From an uncultured Bacteroidales bacterium (GTDB lineage Bacteria; Bacteroidota; Bacteroidia; Bacteroidales; FEN-979), in NCBI GenBank assembly GCA_903945175.1, contig CAJAUM010000089.1, forward strand, positions 1 to 64,000: a DNA stretch of 64,000 bases, given 5' to 3'. The translations under genes and the position numbers were made by a program. Numbering within the stretch: the stretch's first letter is position 1; each line of letters opens with the position of its first letter. The notes below the pieces were generated by a model, which searched no databases, had not been told where the DNA came from, and saw nothing but the letters and a program-made list of their open reading frames with translations. Below are positions 44,581 to 52,914 of this stretch, in pieces.

Positions 44581-46737
44581 ATGATAAACCGCATCCTGAT
44601 TTTGATAATGTTGCTTTTTGCAACGATGGCAGGGCACTCCCAGCCAAAGCCATCAGCAGCTGACAGTATAGCCCGTCTCCTGGCTTTATCACCCCAAGAG
44701 GACAGCAACAGAGTAAAACTGCTGCTGGAATATAACCGTTGTTTTTTTCCGACGGATCTTGACAGCTCTTTGAAGATATGCCGGCAGGCATTCACCCTCT
44801 CGGCTAAAATCAATTTCAGTTACGGGATTATCAAGGGATTGAACGGCATGGCTATATGTTATTGGTACCAGAATGATCCAGACCAGGCCATCCCAACGTT
44901 TCACAAGGCGCTTGCCAGGGCCATGAAGGATAACAACATCGACATGGAAACGAAAGTTCTTAGCAACCTCGGCATGTATTACAAAGTGCTCGGTGTTTCC
45001 GACAGCGCTGAAAAATATCAAATATTGGCTGTAAATAAAGGGAAGCAGCTTCAGGACAAAAGCCAGTACGCACAAGCGCTTTCTGAGCTTGCCACAATTT
45101 ATTTCAACAAGGGCGACTACATCGGAGCCATGCAAAACAGCTTAGAGGCGCAAAAGATATATGAAGCCAAACACATGAACATTGATCTGGCAAAATCTAA
45201 TATCAGGCTTGGCATGATCTACTACGACCTTGACGATTTTGAAAAATCAATAGGCGCTTACCGTATGGCGCTTAAAATCAATAAACCGCTTGGCGATATC
45301 AACATCGACCTGGCTGTTTTTCTGAACATAGGGCTTTTATATTCTCTGGTAAAAGGGGATCAGGATTCGGCCCTGATTTTTCTGACCAGGGCGCTGCGTA
45401 TGGCAGAGGAAAACAAGGATGAGGATACCCGTTTAAATGCATTGGTCAACCTCGGCAATATTGCCCTGTCCAAAGAGGATTTCAAAACGGCGCTGCAATA
45501 TTTCACAGATGCCTATCAATCGCCTCTGATTCCTTACCGGAACATGCAGCGTGCCGCCTTGTTGGTGAACCTCGGAGGGGTTTATCTTGAATTCGGAGAC
45601 CTTGCAAAAGCAGAGAAATTTACAAAAAGCGGACTTCTGCTGGCCCAAGAGCAGAAATTTGTGACCTACGAAAAATCCGCCTGCAAAATTATGGGAGATA
45701 TTGAAGCCAGGAAGGGGAACTACAAAGCAGCATTTGAATATTCTGCCAGGTACTCCTTATTGCAGGACACCCTTGGAAGTGAAACGGTGAAGCATAAAGT
45801 GGCCGAAACAGTTTTTAAGAATGAATTGAAGGAAAAGGAAAATGAGAATATCCTGTTGCAAAAGAACAATGAAATCAAGCAGAAGACGATAATAATTCAA
45901 AGCTTTTACCTTATCACTGCCAGCGGGATTTTGTTGCTTGTCTTGCTTCTCTTGTTCGTTAACAAAAGGAACGGCCGCAGGATTCAGGCCATGAACCAGC
46001 TCCTCGACCTGAAAAACAAAGAATTGCATGAACTCAACCTGACGAAGGACAAATTTTTCTCCATCATTTCCCACGATTTACGCGGCCCTTTCAACGGATT
46101 TTTAGGACTGTCAAAATTACTGGCTGAAAGTTTGCAAGAACTGACGCAGGAGGAGATTAAAAGGATGGCAGGGGCGCTGAGAGTCTCCGCAGCCAATCTC
46201 TTCCGGTTACTCGAAAACCTGCTGGAGTGGTCGCGGATGCAGCAGGAGAGAATCATATTTAATCCTGACTCATCCCTGTTGATGCCCATGATTGCTGAAA
46301 CCATGCGCCCGGTAATGGATTCGGCTATCAAAAAAAGGATTGAGATCAGTTATGAAATCCCGGCCGGTCTGGAAGTTTTTGCCGATAAACATATGCTTGC
46401 CTCAACCATCCGCAATATAACCACCAATGCTGTAAAGTATACGCCCACAGGCGGGAAAGTTACAATAGCTGCAAAACTGTTACCCGGCAATTCAGTTGAA
46501 ATCTCAGTCAGTGACACTGGCATTGGCATGAGTCCTGAAATTGTCAGCGATTTATTCCGGCTCGATGTTCAATCTAACCGCAGGGGCACCGAAAATGAAC
46601 CCAGCAGCGGTTTGGGATTAATCCTTTGCAAAGATTTCGTTGAAAAGCATGGTGGGAAGATTTGGGTGGAGAGCGAGGAAGGAAAAGGAAGTACGTTCTA
46701 CTTTACGTTGACAGGTGCTCCACATCCCAACCGGTAA
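44581..46737 (+). CDS. TPR-domain membrane-bound sensor histidine kinase
   Basis: A 718-residue kinase. The ATG at 44581 begins a signal peptide (M-I-N-R-I-L-I-L-I-M, cleaved near G-H-S-Q at about 21); an upstream in-frame start at 44509 would bury it. The periplasmic part has about seven TPR repeats (roughly 60-400), a coiled-coil, then one TM helix (about 441-460). The cytoplasmic transmitter has H498 in I-I-S-H-D-L-R-G-P-F and an HATPase_c domain nearly identical to that of the kinase at 34499. TPR kinases of this architecture are common in Bacteroidota and usually signal to an unlinked regulator. Ligand unknown. Confidence 0.92.
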   Translation: MINRILILIMLLFATMAGHSQPKPSAADSIARLLALSPQEDSNRVKLLLEYNRCFFPTDLDSSLKICRQAFTLSAKINFSYGIIKGLNGMAICYWYQNDPDQAIPTFHKALARAMKDNNIDMETKVLSNLGMYYKVLGVSDSAEKYQILAVNKGKQLQDKSQYAQALSELATIYFNKGDYIGAMQNSLEAQKIYEAKHMNIDLAKSNIRLGMIYYDLDDFEKSIGAYRMALKINKPLGDINIDLAVFLNIGLLYSLVKGDQDSALIFLTRALRMAEENKDEDTRLNALVNLGNIALSKEDFKTALQYFTDAYQSPLIPYRNMQRAALLVNLGGVYLEFGDLAKAEKFTKSGLLLAQEQKFVTYEKSACKIMGDIEARKGNYKAAFEYSARYSLLQDTLGSETVKHKVAETVFKNELKEKENENILLQKNNEIKQKTIIIQSFYLITASGILLLVLLLLFVNKRNGRRIQAMNQLLDLKNKELHELNLTKDKFFSIISHDLRGPFNGFLGLSKLLAESLQELTQEEIKRMAGALRVSAANLFRLLENLLEWSRMQQERIIFNPDSSLLMPMIAETMRPVMDSAIKKRIEISYEIPAGLEVFADKHMLASTIRNITTNAVKYTPTGGKVTIAAKLLPGNSVEISVSDTGIGMSPEIVSDLFRLDVQSNRRGTENEPSSGLGLILCKDFVEKHGGKIWVESEEGKGSTFYFTLTGAPHPNR

Positions 46738-46836
46738 TCCATCCTACCTGAGCAACCTTATTCTTTTTTTACCATAGGTTTAAAGTTTGGCAAATTTTAG
46801 ATATTCGGATGATAAACAGCAAAAAATTATTTTTTC

Positions 46837-47415
46837 ATGGAAACCAAAAACTACACGATCGTTTTTAGAATAATACACTGGGCTATAGCTATTTGTATGA
46901 TCCTGATGCTTATCACCATTTTTTTACGATTGAATTGGATGAACAAAAACCATATGGCCGACATCATTCAAAACTATCTGTCTTCCATAGATCAATCGCT
47001 AACGCAAGATCAGCTTATTGCCCTTGCAAAACAAATCAGAAAACCAATGTGGGATTGGCATATCTATATCGGTTATGTTTTGGTAGGATTGTTTAGTATA
47101 AGAGCGCTCATCCCTTTTTTGGGCGAAATGAATTTTTCAAATCCCATCAAAAAAGGTCTTTCATTTAAAGAAAAGTTTCAGTTTTGGGTATATTTAATTT
47201 TTTATGGCGGTATAGCTGTTTCATTGATTACAGGTTTATTTATTGAATTTGGTACTGCAAGCTTAAAAAAGCAAATGGAGGAGATCCACAAGTTATCTCT
47301 CTATTATTTAGTAGTCTTTATCTCTCTTCACATTGGGGGTATTCTATTGGCTGAATTAACCAACCAACAGGGTATTATATCAAAGATAGTAAGTGGGAAA
47401 AGTAAAACGCCTTAG
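46837..47415 (+). CDS. Cytochrome b561/b-type membrane protein
   Basis: A 192-residue protein with four transmembrane helices. Candidate haem-ligand histidines occur in the expected helices: R-I-I-H-W-A-I-A (about 14), D-W-H-I-Y-I-G-Y (about 75), E-E-I-H-K-L-S-L-Y-Y (about 150) and S-L-H-I-G-G-I (about 165). This fits the Ni-hydrogenase/cytochrome b561 type that passes electrons between quinone and a periplasmic partner. The partner is not encoded here. No haem c motif is present. Confidence 0.8.
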   Translation: METKNYTIVFRIIHWAIAICMILMLITIFLRLNWMNKNHMADIIQNYLSSIDQSLTQDQLIALAKQIRKPMWDWHIYIGYVLVGLFSIRALIPFLGEMNFSNPIKKGLSFKEKFQFWVYLIFYGGIAVSLITGLFIEFGTASLKKQMEEIHKLSLYYLVVFISLHIGGILLAELTNQQGIISKIVSGKSKTP

Positions 47416-47504
47416 CTAAACCTGAAACATTTCATTTATCAATTCCCCGTTCCCGAAGCCGGTTCCCAGCTCAAAATTATCATCCTTTACGTTAAAGTGT
47501 TTTT

Positions 47505-47526
47505 GCGTACATACGCGTTTTTTTTT
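47505..47526 (+). terminator. Possible terminator after the cytochrome b gene
   Basis: GCGT-ACAT-ACGC stem-loop followed by about nine T residues, 90 bases after the stop codon. The stem is only four to five pairs, so confidence is low. Confidence 0.3.
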
Positions 47527-47574
47527 AATCTTCCTTGCACAATACATATACATACCCTTTCCCAGGTGGCCGAT

Positions 47575-47601
47575 ATTATATAAAAATGAATTTTATATAA
47601 T
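47575..47601. repeat. Perfect AT-only inverted repeat
   Basis: ATTATATAAAA and TTTTATATAAT are exact complements separated by ATGAA. It lies in the intergenic region 127 bases before the T9SS gene. It might be a protein-binding site or a weak hairpin; no similar site was found elsewhere in the window. Confidence 0.5.
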
Positions 47602-47727
47602 TCAATTTCATTCATTTAGCAATTTCAGGCCAGTTATTTTACCTTTCAAACCTTTCTGGTATGTATTTTGTGTTTAGTAGGTGCTTTTCGTTGAAAATCC
47701 CTTTATCATCATTAAAATTGAACTCCT

Positions 47728-49518
47728 ATGAATACAAAATCTATTTTTATAATCTGTTCACTTATACTTACGGTGAACAGTGCAATGGCTCAATGGGTTT
47801 CCGACCCATCGGTAAACACCCTTTTAGCAGGGGTCGACACAGCCTGTGCCTATGGCGAAATGGTTGGGAACAGCAATGATTCCGCCTCCTATCTGCTATA
47901 CTACAAATCCACCGCTCCAAATCCGCCCTTCTTTAAACTTTACCTGCAAAAAATTGATTATCATGGATACCGGAAATTCGGGAATGATGGCATACTGATC
48001 GATCCGGGACCGAATAAGACCTGGGTTGCCGGAGTGGCGGTGGTACCAAACCAGGATTCATGCGTGTATGTGGCCTATTCAAAAGTTCTGTTCTATCCCG
48101 GACCGCAGGATACAGTCACCGCTATTTTCATGAATAAAGTGACCAAAAACGGAGTAAAATTGTGGGGTGATGAGGGAATACGGGTGAGCAAAGGATCCAC
48201 CACCTGCTCCAGCTATTCTCCTTATTTACTGGCTACTGAAGACAACCAGGTCTGCGTTGGTTACATCACAATCGATTCAACACTTACGCCCACCGGCAGT
48301 TTACAAAACGTGATTTTAAGAAAACTATCGTCCGCCGGAACATTGGTATGGGAGTATACATTTCCCCAGGGGTCAGCTGAGTTTAACTGGGGAGTTTCCA
48401 TGCATCCCATGGACAATGGCAATATCATGGCGATCTGCCGGCATGACAGCACCAACTTCAATGACACCTCTTTCATGCAATCGCTTTGGGCACAAAAATT
48501 TGACGCGAACGGTCTCCCGTTGTTTGCCAAACCGAAAAATATTTTAAGTTATCCCAAATACACCGGCGATTATCCCATGACCATGGTGCAGGTCGAAAGC
48601 AATTCAGAGGATGGTTTTTATATCGGTGTTGCTTACGACGAGGGGGTGATTACCATTCAGAACTTTATTCAGCAAATCGATGCCAATGCAAACACCCTTT
48701 TCCCTGAACCTGTTCCGGTAATTATTGATGCTGCCACCAATCTTGAACGCACCGATTTCGGAATCCGTTACCTCCCTGAAACGCAGGAATTGCTGGTCAT
48801 CTGGGCTGAGAAAAATTTCACAACGCATACGGCTTCTATCCTGGGACAAAAAATATCCTCCATGGGAACTAGAGTTTGGGGTGATTCTGCAAAAGAGTTC
48901 TATCCCAAAATCTCCATGATGGATTCCACTTACGCATTTCTGACACTCCGGAAATCCGGCACAAATGAGAGCATCCTGTTTTTTATGAAAAGAATATCCC
49001 CTTCAGCAGCCATTTATTCCTATGCGAGTAAATTAGATCCCAGCGGCAACAGTGTCTGGGGAAAAACCGTATTACTTTCAAATAAATCAGGAAGTAATAT
49101 TGGGCTGATGGCGCTAGAAGAGATCGGCAGTCAATGGGTGGCCTATTACATAGATCAGATGGATTCCGCCCATTACCATCAATCCAAGGGACAATTATAT
49201 GGCCAGAATATTTTCAACAATGGAAGCATCGGAGTCGGGGTGGAAGAAATTGTTGCAACCTCATTTCCGATGACCGTATTCCCAAATCCTGCGTTCGACC
49301 ATATTTCAGTCGATTTTAAATTGGCATCTTCATCAATCATAAATGCATCATTGTGGAGTTCAGACGGACGGATGATCCAGACCTGGGAATATTCAAAAGT
49401 AGCAGCTGGTCATTCCCAGCTACTCTTTGATGTTAAAGGGATTCCGGATGGCTTTTATGTTCTGAAAGTTCGTGATGGTAACAGATCTTCAACTGCAAAA
49501 GTAATGATTCGAAAATGA
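47728..49518 (+). CDS. Type IX secretion system cargo protein of unknown function
   Basis: A 596-residue secreted protein. A signal peptide ends near residue 22 (N-S-A-M-A-Q). The bulk (about 25-500) is beta-rich with repeated W-G-D-x-G and G-x-x-W motifs, reminiscent of a beta-propeller made of imperfect blades; no catalytic residues are recognised. The last ~80 residues form a type A sorting domain: V-F-P-N-P at about 514-518, then D-G-R-M-I-Q-T, and the final K-V-M-I-R-K strand. This directs the protein through the T9SS to the cell surface, where it is usually anchored to A-LPS. Likely role: adhesion or binding of extracellular material. Confidence 0.85.
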   Translation: MNTKSIFIICSLILTVNSAMAQWVSDPSVNTLLAGVDTACAYGEMVGNSNDSASYLLYYKSTAPNPPFFKLYLQKIDYHGYRKFGNDGILIDPGPNKTWVAGVAVVPNQDSCVYVAYSKVLFYPGPQDTVTAIFMNKVTKNGVKLWGDEGIRVSKGSTTCSSYSPYLLATEDNQVCVGYITIDSTLTPTGSLQNVILRKLSSAGTLVWEYTFPQGSAEFNWGVSMHPMDNGNIMAICRHDSTNFNDTSFMQSLWAQKFDANGLPLFAKPKNILSYPKYTGDYPMTMVQVESNSEDGFYIGVAYDEGVITIQNFIQQIDANANTLFPEPVPVIIDAATNLERTDFGIRYLPETQELLVIWAEKNFTTHTASILGQKISSMGTRVWGDSAKEFYPKISMMDSTYAFLTLRKSGTNESILFFMKRISPSAAIYSYASKLDPSGNSVWGKTVLLSNKSGSNIGLMALEEIGSQWVAYYIDQMDSAHYHQSKGQLYGQNIFNNGSIGVGVEEIVATSFPMTVFPNPAFDHISVDFKLASSSIINASLWSSDGRMIQTWEYSKVAAGHSQLLFDVKGIPDGFYVLKVRDGNRSSTAKVMIRK

Positions 49519-49527
49519 CTCCATCAG

Positions 49528-49549
49528 AAAAAAACGGTTTCGATTTTTT
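49528..49549 (+). terminator. Possible terminator after the T9SS cargo gene
   Basis: An A-rich arm with CG (49529-49536) and CG-A-TTTTTT (49541-49549) form a weak hairpin directly after the stop codon and end in a T run. Only two GC pairs support it. Confidence 0.3.
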
Positions 49550-49727
49550 CCTTTCTTTACGTTGCCAATTAGAAAACCAAAATTTCTTGAAAAGAATTCA
49601 TAAAAAATAATTTCGGGGCTAAAATTAGTTTTGAACAAATTTTATAGGTGTAATATGAATACAATACGGATATTTGAAAAATTGTCGTATATTTACCGGG
49701 TAGAATGAAGGTATAATACAGGTATAT

Positions 49728-50798
49728 ATGTTTGAGAAAAAGATTGAATTCGATTTTAAAACCAACCAGGAAATCCTTAAAAGGATCAGTGCAATAGATG
49801 GTTTCAAGTCAGTCTGGCTGGGAATTGAGAAGAAAGAGAGCAGGTATCTCCGCGAGCTCCGTCAGATTGCCACCATTCAAAGTATTGGATCATCGACCCG
49901 TATTGAGGGTGCGACCATGAATGATGAAGAAATTAAATCGTTGTTAAATAATATCAAGATAACCAAGCTTAAATCTAGGGATGAGCAGGATGTTGTGGGA
50001 TACTATGAAGCGATTGACATGGTATATGCCAATTTCCAGGATATCCAATTAACTGAAAACTATATTAAACAGCTTCATGGAATGTTGTTGAAGTATAGTG
50101 AAAAGGATGTCAGGCACAGGGGCAAATACAAGAATTTACCGAACAAGGTCGTAGCTAATTATCCGGATGGTCAGCAGAAGGGAATCTTCAACACTACTGA
50201 ACCCCACCTGGTTGATAAAGAAATTATGGAAATCCTTCAATGGACCAATGTACAACTTGAGCAAAGCAGTATTCATCCTTTATTGACCATTCCATTATTT
50301 GTTTATGAGTTTCTGTCTATTCATCCTTTTCAGGATGGCAATGGCCGACTTTCCCGGCTTTTGACAACATTGTTACTTTTAAAGCATGGTTATTCCTTTG
50401 TTCCCTATATTTCATTTGAGAACATTATTGAACGACAAAAAAAACAGTATTATGAAGCCCTGATGTTGGGTCAGAAAAACCGTTATTCAAAAAAAGAAAA
50501 AATTGATGATTGGATTTTGTTCTTCCTGGATTGTCTGCAGGAGATGATTGCTCTGTTGGGAAAGAAGTACGATGTTCATAAAGAAAAGGGAGGATATTTA
50601 AACCCCAGGCAGAAAGAGGTACTGGAAGCGATCCGGGTAAATCAACCGGTCAAGTTCAGTGATATTATTGCTGCCTTACCGGCCTATTCACAAAATACTA
50701 TTAAGAAGGATTTGATTTACTTGGTTAATGAGCACCAGATCGAATCAATAGGTAGGAATAAAGGAACGGTTTATCATATCAGATCGGCTAATTCCTAA
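49728..50798 (+). CDS. Fic family protein with C-terminal winged helix
   Basis: Fic proteins transfer AMP or other nucleotide parts to target proteins. The 356-residue protein has the active-site loop H199-P-F-Q-D-G-N-G-R, an exact HPFx(D/E)GNGR match. An inhibitory helix S56-T-R-I-E60-G61 (S/T-x-x-x-E-G) precedes the Fic core, the class II arrangement, so the enzyme is probably self-inhibited until the Glu is displaced. The last 65 residues resemble a winged helix (L-N-P-R-Q-K-E-V-L-E-A-I), as in the Fic-DOC_N/DUF4172-type proteins. It stands alone; no antitoxin gene is adjacent. Confidence 0.92.
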   Translation: MFEKKIEFDFKTNQEILKRISAIDGFKSVWLGIEKKESRYLRELRQIATIQSIGSSTRIEGATMNDEEIKSLLNNIKITKLKSRDEQDVVGYYEAIDMVYANFQDIQLTENYIKQLHGMLLKYSEKDVRHRGKYKNLPNKVVANYPDGQQKGIFNTTEPHLVDKEIMEILQWTNVQLEQSSIHPLLTIPLFVYEFLSIHPFQDGNGRLSRLLTTLLLLKHGYSFVPYISFENIIERQKKQYYEALMLGQKNRYSKKEKIDDWILFFLDCLQEMIALLGKKYDVHKEKGGYLNPRQKEVLEAIRVNQPVKFSDIIAALPAYSQNTIKKDLIYLVNEHQIESIGRNKGTVYHIRSANS

Positions 50799-51064
50799 TG
50801 CTATCTGTAATGTAAGAACCTGTCAAATTAACCAATCACAGCACATAAGTATAGACCACTGAATGTTTTGATTACCAGTGGGATGAGGTGGTCAATTAAA
50901 TCGGCGTCAGGTTGACAATTATGCCTGCTCATCTAATGACTTTCGAGATCACTTTATTTTCAAATAGTTTTCGAAGTACCCAAAATGAAGAACTGCGGCT
51001 TCAAACGAATCATTCTGTAAGTAATATCGGGATATACTAATGGTTACAAGCCTTTACAACTAAA

Positions 51065-51106
51065 AAACCCAAACGATTTAACCTTAATAGTTTATCGTTT
51101 GGGTTT
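51065..51106 (-). terminator. Rho-independent terminator of the tRNA-Arg transcript
   Basis: AAACCCAAACGAT (51065-51077) and ATCGTTTGGGTTT (51094-51106) are perfect complements across a 16-base loop. On the minus strand the hairpin is followed by a T run (six A on the + strand at 51062-51067, partly in the stem), as expected for a terminator 84 bases downstream of the tRNA. Confidence 0.75.
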
Positions 51107-51189
51107 AATTGTTGTCAAAATAGTTGCCAGTTTTTTGACGATAACATTCTGAAACATCAGTAAAATCAATATGTTCAGAACTATTTCAG

Positions 51190-51263
51190 TGACCCCGGAG
51201 GGATTCAAACCCCCAACCTGCTGATCCGTAGTCAGCTACTCTATTCAGTTGAGCTACGAGGCC
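51190..51263 (-). tRNA. tRNA-Arg (anticodon ACG)
   Basis: On the minus strand the sequence folds into a full cloverleaf: acceptor stem GGCCTCG with CGGGGTC (several G-U pairs), D arm, anticodon stem GCTGA/TCAGC around loop CTACGGA giving anticodon ACG, and T arm GGGGG-TTTGAAT-CCCTC with one G-U pair. The discriminator base is A and the CCA end is not encoded. ACG becomes ICG after deamination and reads CGU, CGC and CGA. Confidence 0.93.
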
Positions 51264-51306
51264 ATTTTCAAGGGTGCAAAGATAACACTTTTTTTAAAAA
51301 AAAGTA

Positions 51307-51314
51307 TACCTTTG
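51307..51314 (+). promoter_or_regulatory. -7 element of the TAL-led biosynthetic operon
   Basis: TACCTTTG matches TAnnTTTG, 53 bases before the tyrosine ammonia-lyase ATG. It follows directly on a perfect A/T palindrome ACTTTTTTT-A-AAAAAAAGT (51287-51305) that might act as an UP-like element or a regulator site. No -33 TTTG is seen. Confidence 0.45.
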
Positions 51315-51366
51315 CAACTTTGATTTTCGGATTGATCAGAACGAGAAGGTAAAACCACATAAAACA

Positions 51367-52914
51367 ATGATAAGCGTTGGAATTCAGAAATTAACTCCGG
51401 ACGATTTCTATAAAATTCTTTTCCTTGAAGAGAAAATAAAACTTGACCCCAAGGCTGTTGCTAAGGTAAAGGCAAACTACCAATTTCTGAAAGAATTTGC
51501 CAAAGGAAAGGTGATCTATGGAATCAATACAGGACTTGGGCCCATGGCTCAATATAAAATAAACGGCAACAGCGAACTTCAATTACAATACAACCTGATT
51601 CGCAGCCACAGCGCCGGCTGCGGGACTCCCCTGCCAGCCATCTATGCCAAAGCAACCATGCTCGCCCGACTGAATACGTTTTTGCAGGCCAAATCGGGAA
51701 TCCATATCGAGGTGGTTGAATTACTGAAAGAACTGATCAATCGGAACATCAATCCCTATATCCCTGAGCACGGCGGTGTAGGAGCCAGCGGCGATCTCGT
51801 GCAACTGGCCCATCTTGCCCTGAACCTGATTGGAGAGGGGGAGATCTGGTATAAAGGCAAATTGCACCCTGCAAAGGAGGTTTTTCAGAAAGAGAAACTT
51901 ACACCTGTCAAAATGCACATCCGCGAAGGGCTCTCCCTTATCAACGGAACTTCGGCCATGACCGGTATCGGCATGATCAACCTTGTGCACGCAAAAAACC
52001 TCCTGGATTGGGCCGTGCTTGCTTCATCCATGATCAATGAAATTGTGGAATCCTACGATGACCATTTTTCAGAAGGACTGAACAAAGTAAAATCACATGA
52101 CGGGCAGAACCAGGTAGCACGGATGATGCGGTCGATTCTCCAGGACAGCAAACTGATCCGGCGCAGGGCCGACCACCTCTACAACGGAAAAACGGAAGAG
52201 GTGGAGGTGTTCACCCATAAAGTGCAGGAGTTTTACTCCCTGCGCTGCGTTCCCCAGGTACTTGGCCCGATCCTCGATACCATCCTGTATGCAGAGAAGG
52301 TGCTTATCAACGAAGTCAATTCAGCCAATGATAATCCCATTATCGACAGCGATGCCAAAAATGTATTTCATGGGGGTAATTTTCATGGGGATTATGTGGC
52401 CTTTGAGATGGATAAGCTGAAAATCGCCGTTACCAAACTCTCGATGCTCGCCGAGCGCCAGCTCAACTACCTGATGAACGAAAAGATGAACCAGAAACTG
52501 CCACCCTTTGTCAACCTGGGTAAACTTGGATTTAACCTTGGCATGCAGGGAGTGCAGTTCACAGCTGTGTCCACAGTGGCCGAAAATCAAACCATGTGCT
52601 TCCCCATGTCGATCCACAGCATAACAAACAACAACGACAACCAGGATATCGTGAGTATGGGCACCAACGCGGCCATGATGTCAAAGCGTGTAATCGACCA
52701 TACCTATATTGTGATGTCTATCCACATGATTGCGATTCTTCAGGCCATTGATTTTATGAAATTCAAACCCAAACTTTCGGCCTATTCCAGGAAAAAATTT
52801 GAAGATTTGCGCAAAATAGTCCCGAAATTCACAGAGGATACTACGAAGTATAAGGAGATACAACAGATCGTGAATTATATTCTTGAGAATAAACCTAAGT
52901 TTCCTGTGTTATGA
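51367..52914 (+). CDS. Tyrosine ammonia-lyase (aromatic amino acid lyase, FjTAL-like)
   Basis: Converts tyrosine to p-coumarate without cofactor other than the self-made MIO group. The 515-residue protein has the MIO triad A140-S141-G142 in G-G-V-G-A-S-G-D-L, the catalytic Tyr in V-I-Y-G-I-N-T-G near 56, and the family stretch G-N-F-H-G-D-Y near 340. The selectivity region reads Y-N-L-I-R-S-H-S-A-G, almost the same as in Flavobacterium johnsoniae TAL as I recall it (Y-N-L-I-R-S-H-S-S-G), which is a specific tyrosine lyase although S-H also occurs in histidine lyases. No other hut genes are adjacent. It heads the + strand gene cluster; p-coumarate would be the starter acid. Stop overlaps the fabG-like gene (ATGA). 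Confidence 0.85.
   Translation: MISVGIQKLTPDDFYKILFLEEKIKLDPKAVAKVKANYQFLKEFAKGKVIYGINTGLGPMAQYKINGNSELQLQYNLIRSHSAGCGTPLPAIYAKATMLARLNTFLQAKSGIHIEVVELLKELINRNINPYIPEHGGVGASGDLVQLAHLALNLIGEGEIWYKGKLHPAKEVFQKEKLTPVKMHIREGLSLINGTSAMTGIGMINLVHAKNLLDWAVLASSMINEIVESYDDHFSEGLNKVKSHDGQNQVARMMRSILQDSKLIRRRADHLYNGKTEEVEVFTHKVQEFYSLRCVPQVLGPILDTILYAEKVLINEVNSANDNPIIDSDAKNVFHGGNFHGDYVAFEMDKLKIAVTKLSMLAERQLNYLMNEKMNQKLPPFVNLGKLGFNLGMQGVQFTAVSTVAENQTMCFPMSIHSITNNNDNQDIVSMGTNAAMMSKRVIDHTYIVMSIHMIAILQAIDFMKFKPKLSAYSRKKFEDLRKIVPKFTEDTTKYKEIQQIVNYILENKPKFPVL

Larger units (their letters stand above)
47416..47727 (+). other. 312-bp AT-rich intergenic region
   Basis: The gap has no credible gene. It contains a GCGT-ACAT-ACGC hairpin followed by a T run (47505-47526), probably the terminator of the cytochrome gene, and a perfect 11-bp AT-only inverted repeat with a 5-base loop (47575-47601). 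A 72-codon open frame beginning at 47661 overlaps the start of the T9SS gene in another frame and is rejected. Confidence 0.4.
50799..51366. other. 568-bp region without protein gene, holding tRNA-Arg and terminator
   Basis: From 50799 to 51064 nothing is recognised: no open frame of note and no repeat. Then follow a strong terminator-type hairpin (51065-51106), a short unassigned stretch, the minus-strand tRNA-Arg gene (51190-51263), an A/T palindrome (51287-51305) and the promoter element before the tyrosine ammonia-lyase gene. Confidence 0.7.

Noticed and set aside
51190-51263. Integration site of a mobile element at the tRNA gene
   Set aside because: No integrase, no second copy of the tRNA 3' end and no change in gene character were seen on either side.
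51367-52914. Histidine utilisation gene hutH
   Set aside because: No hutU, hutI or formiminotransferase gene adjoins it; the active-site surroundings resemble a tyrosine lyase and all downstream genes are for acyl-chain synthesis.
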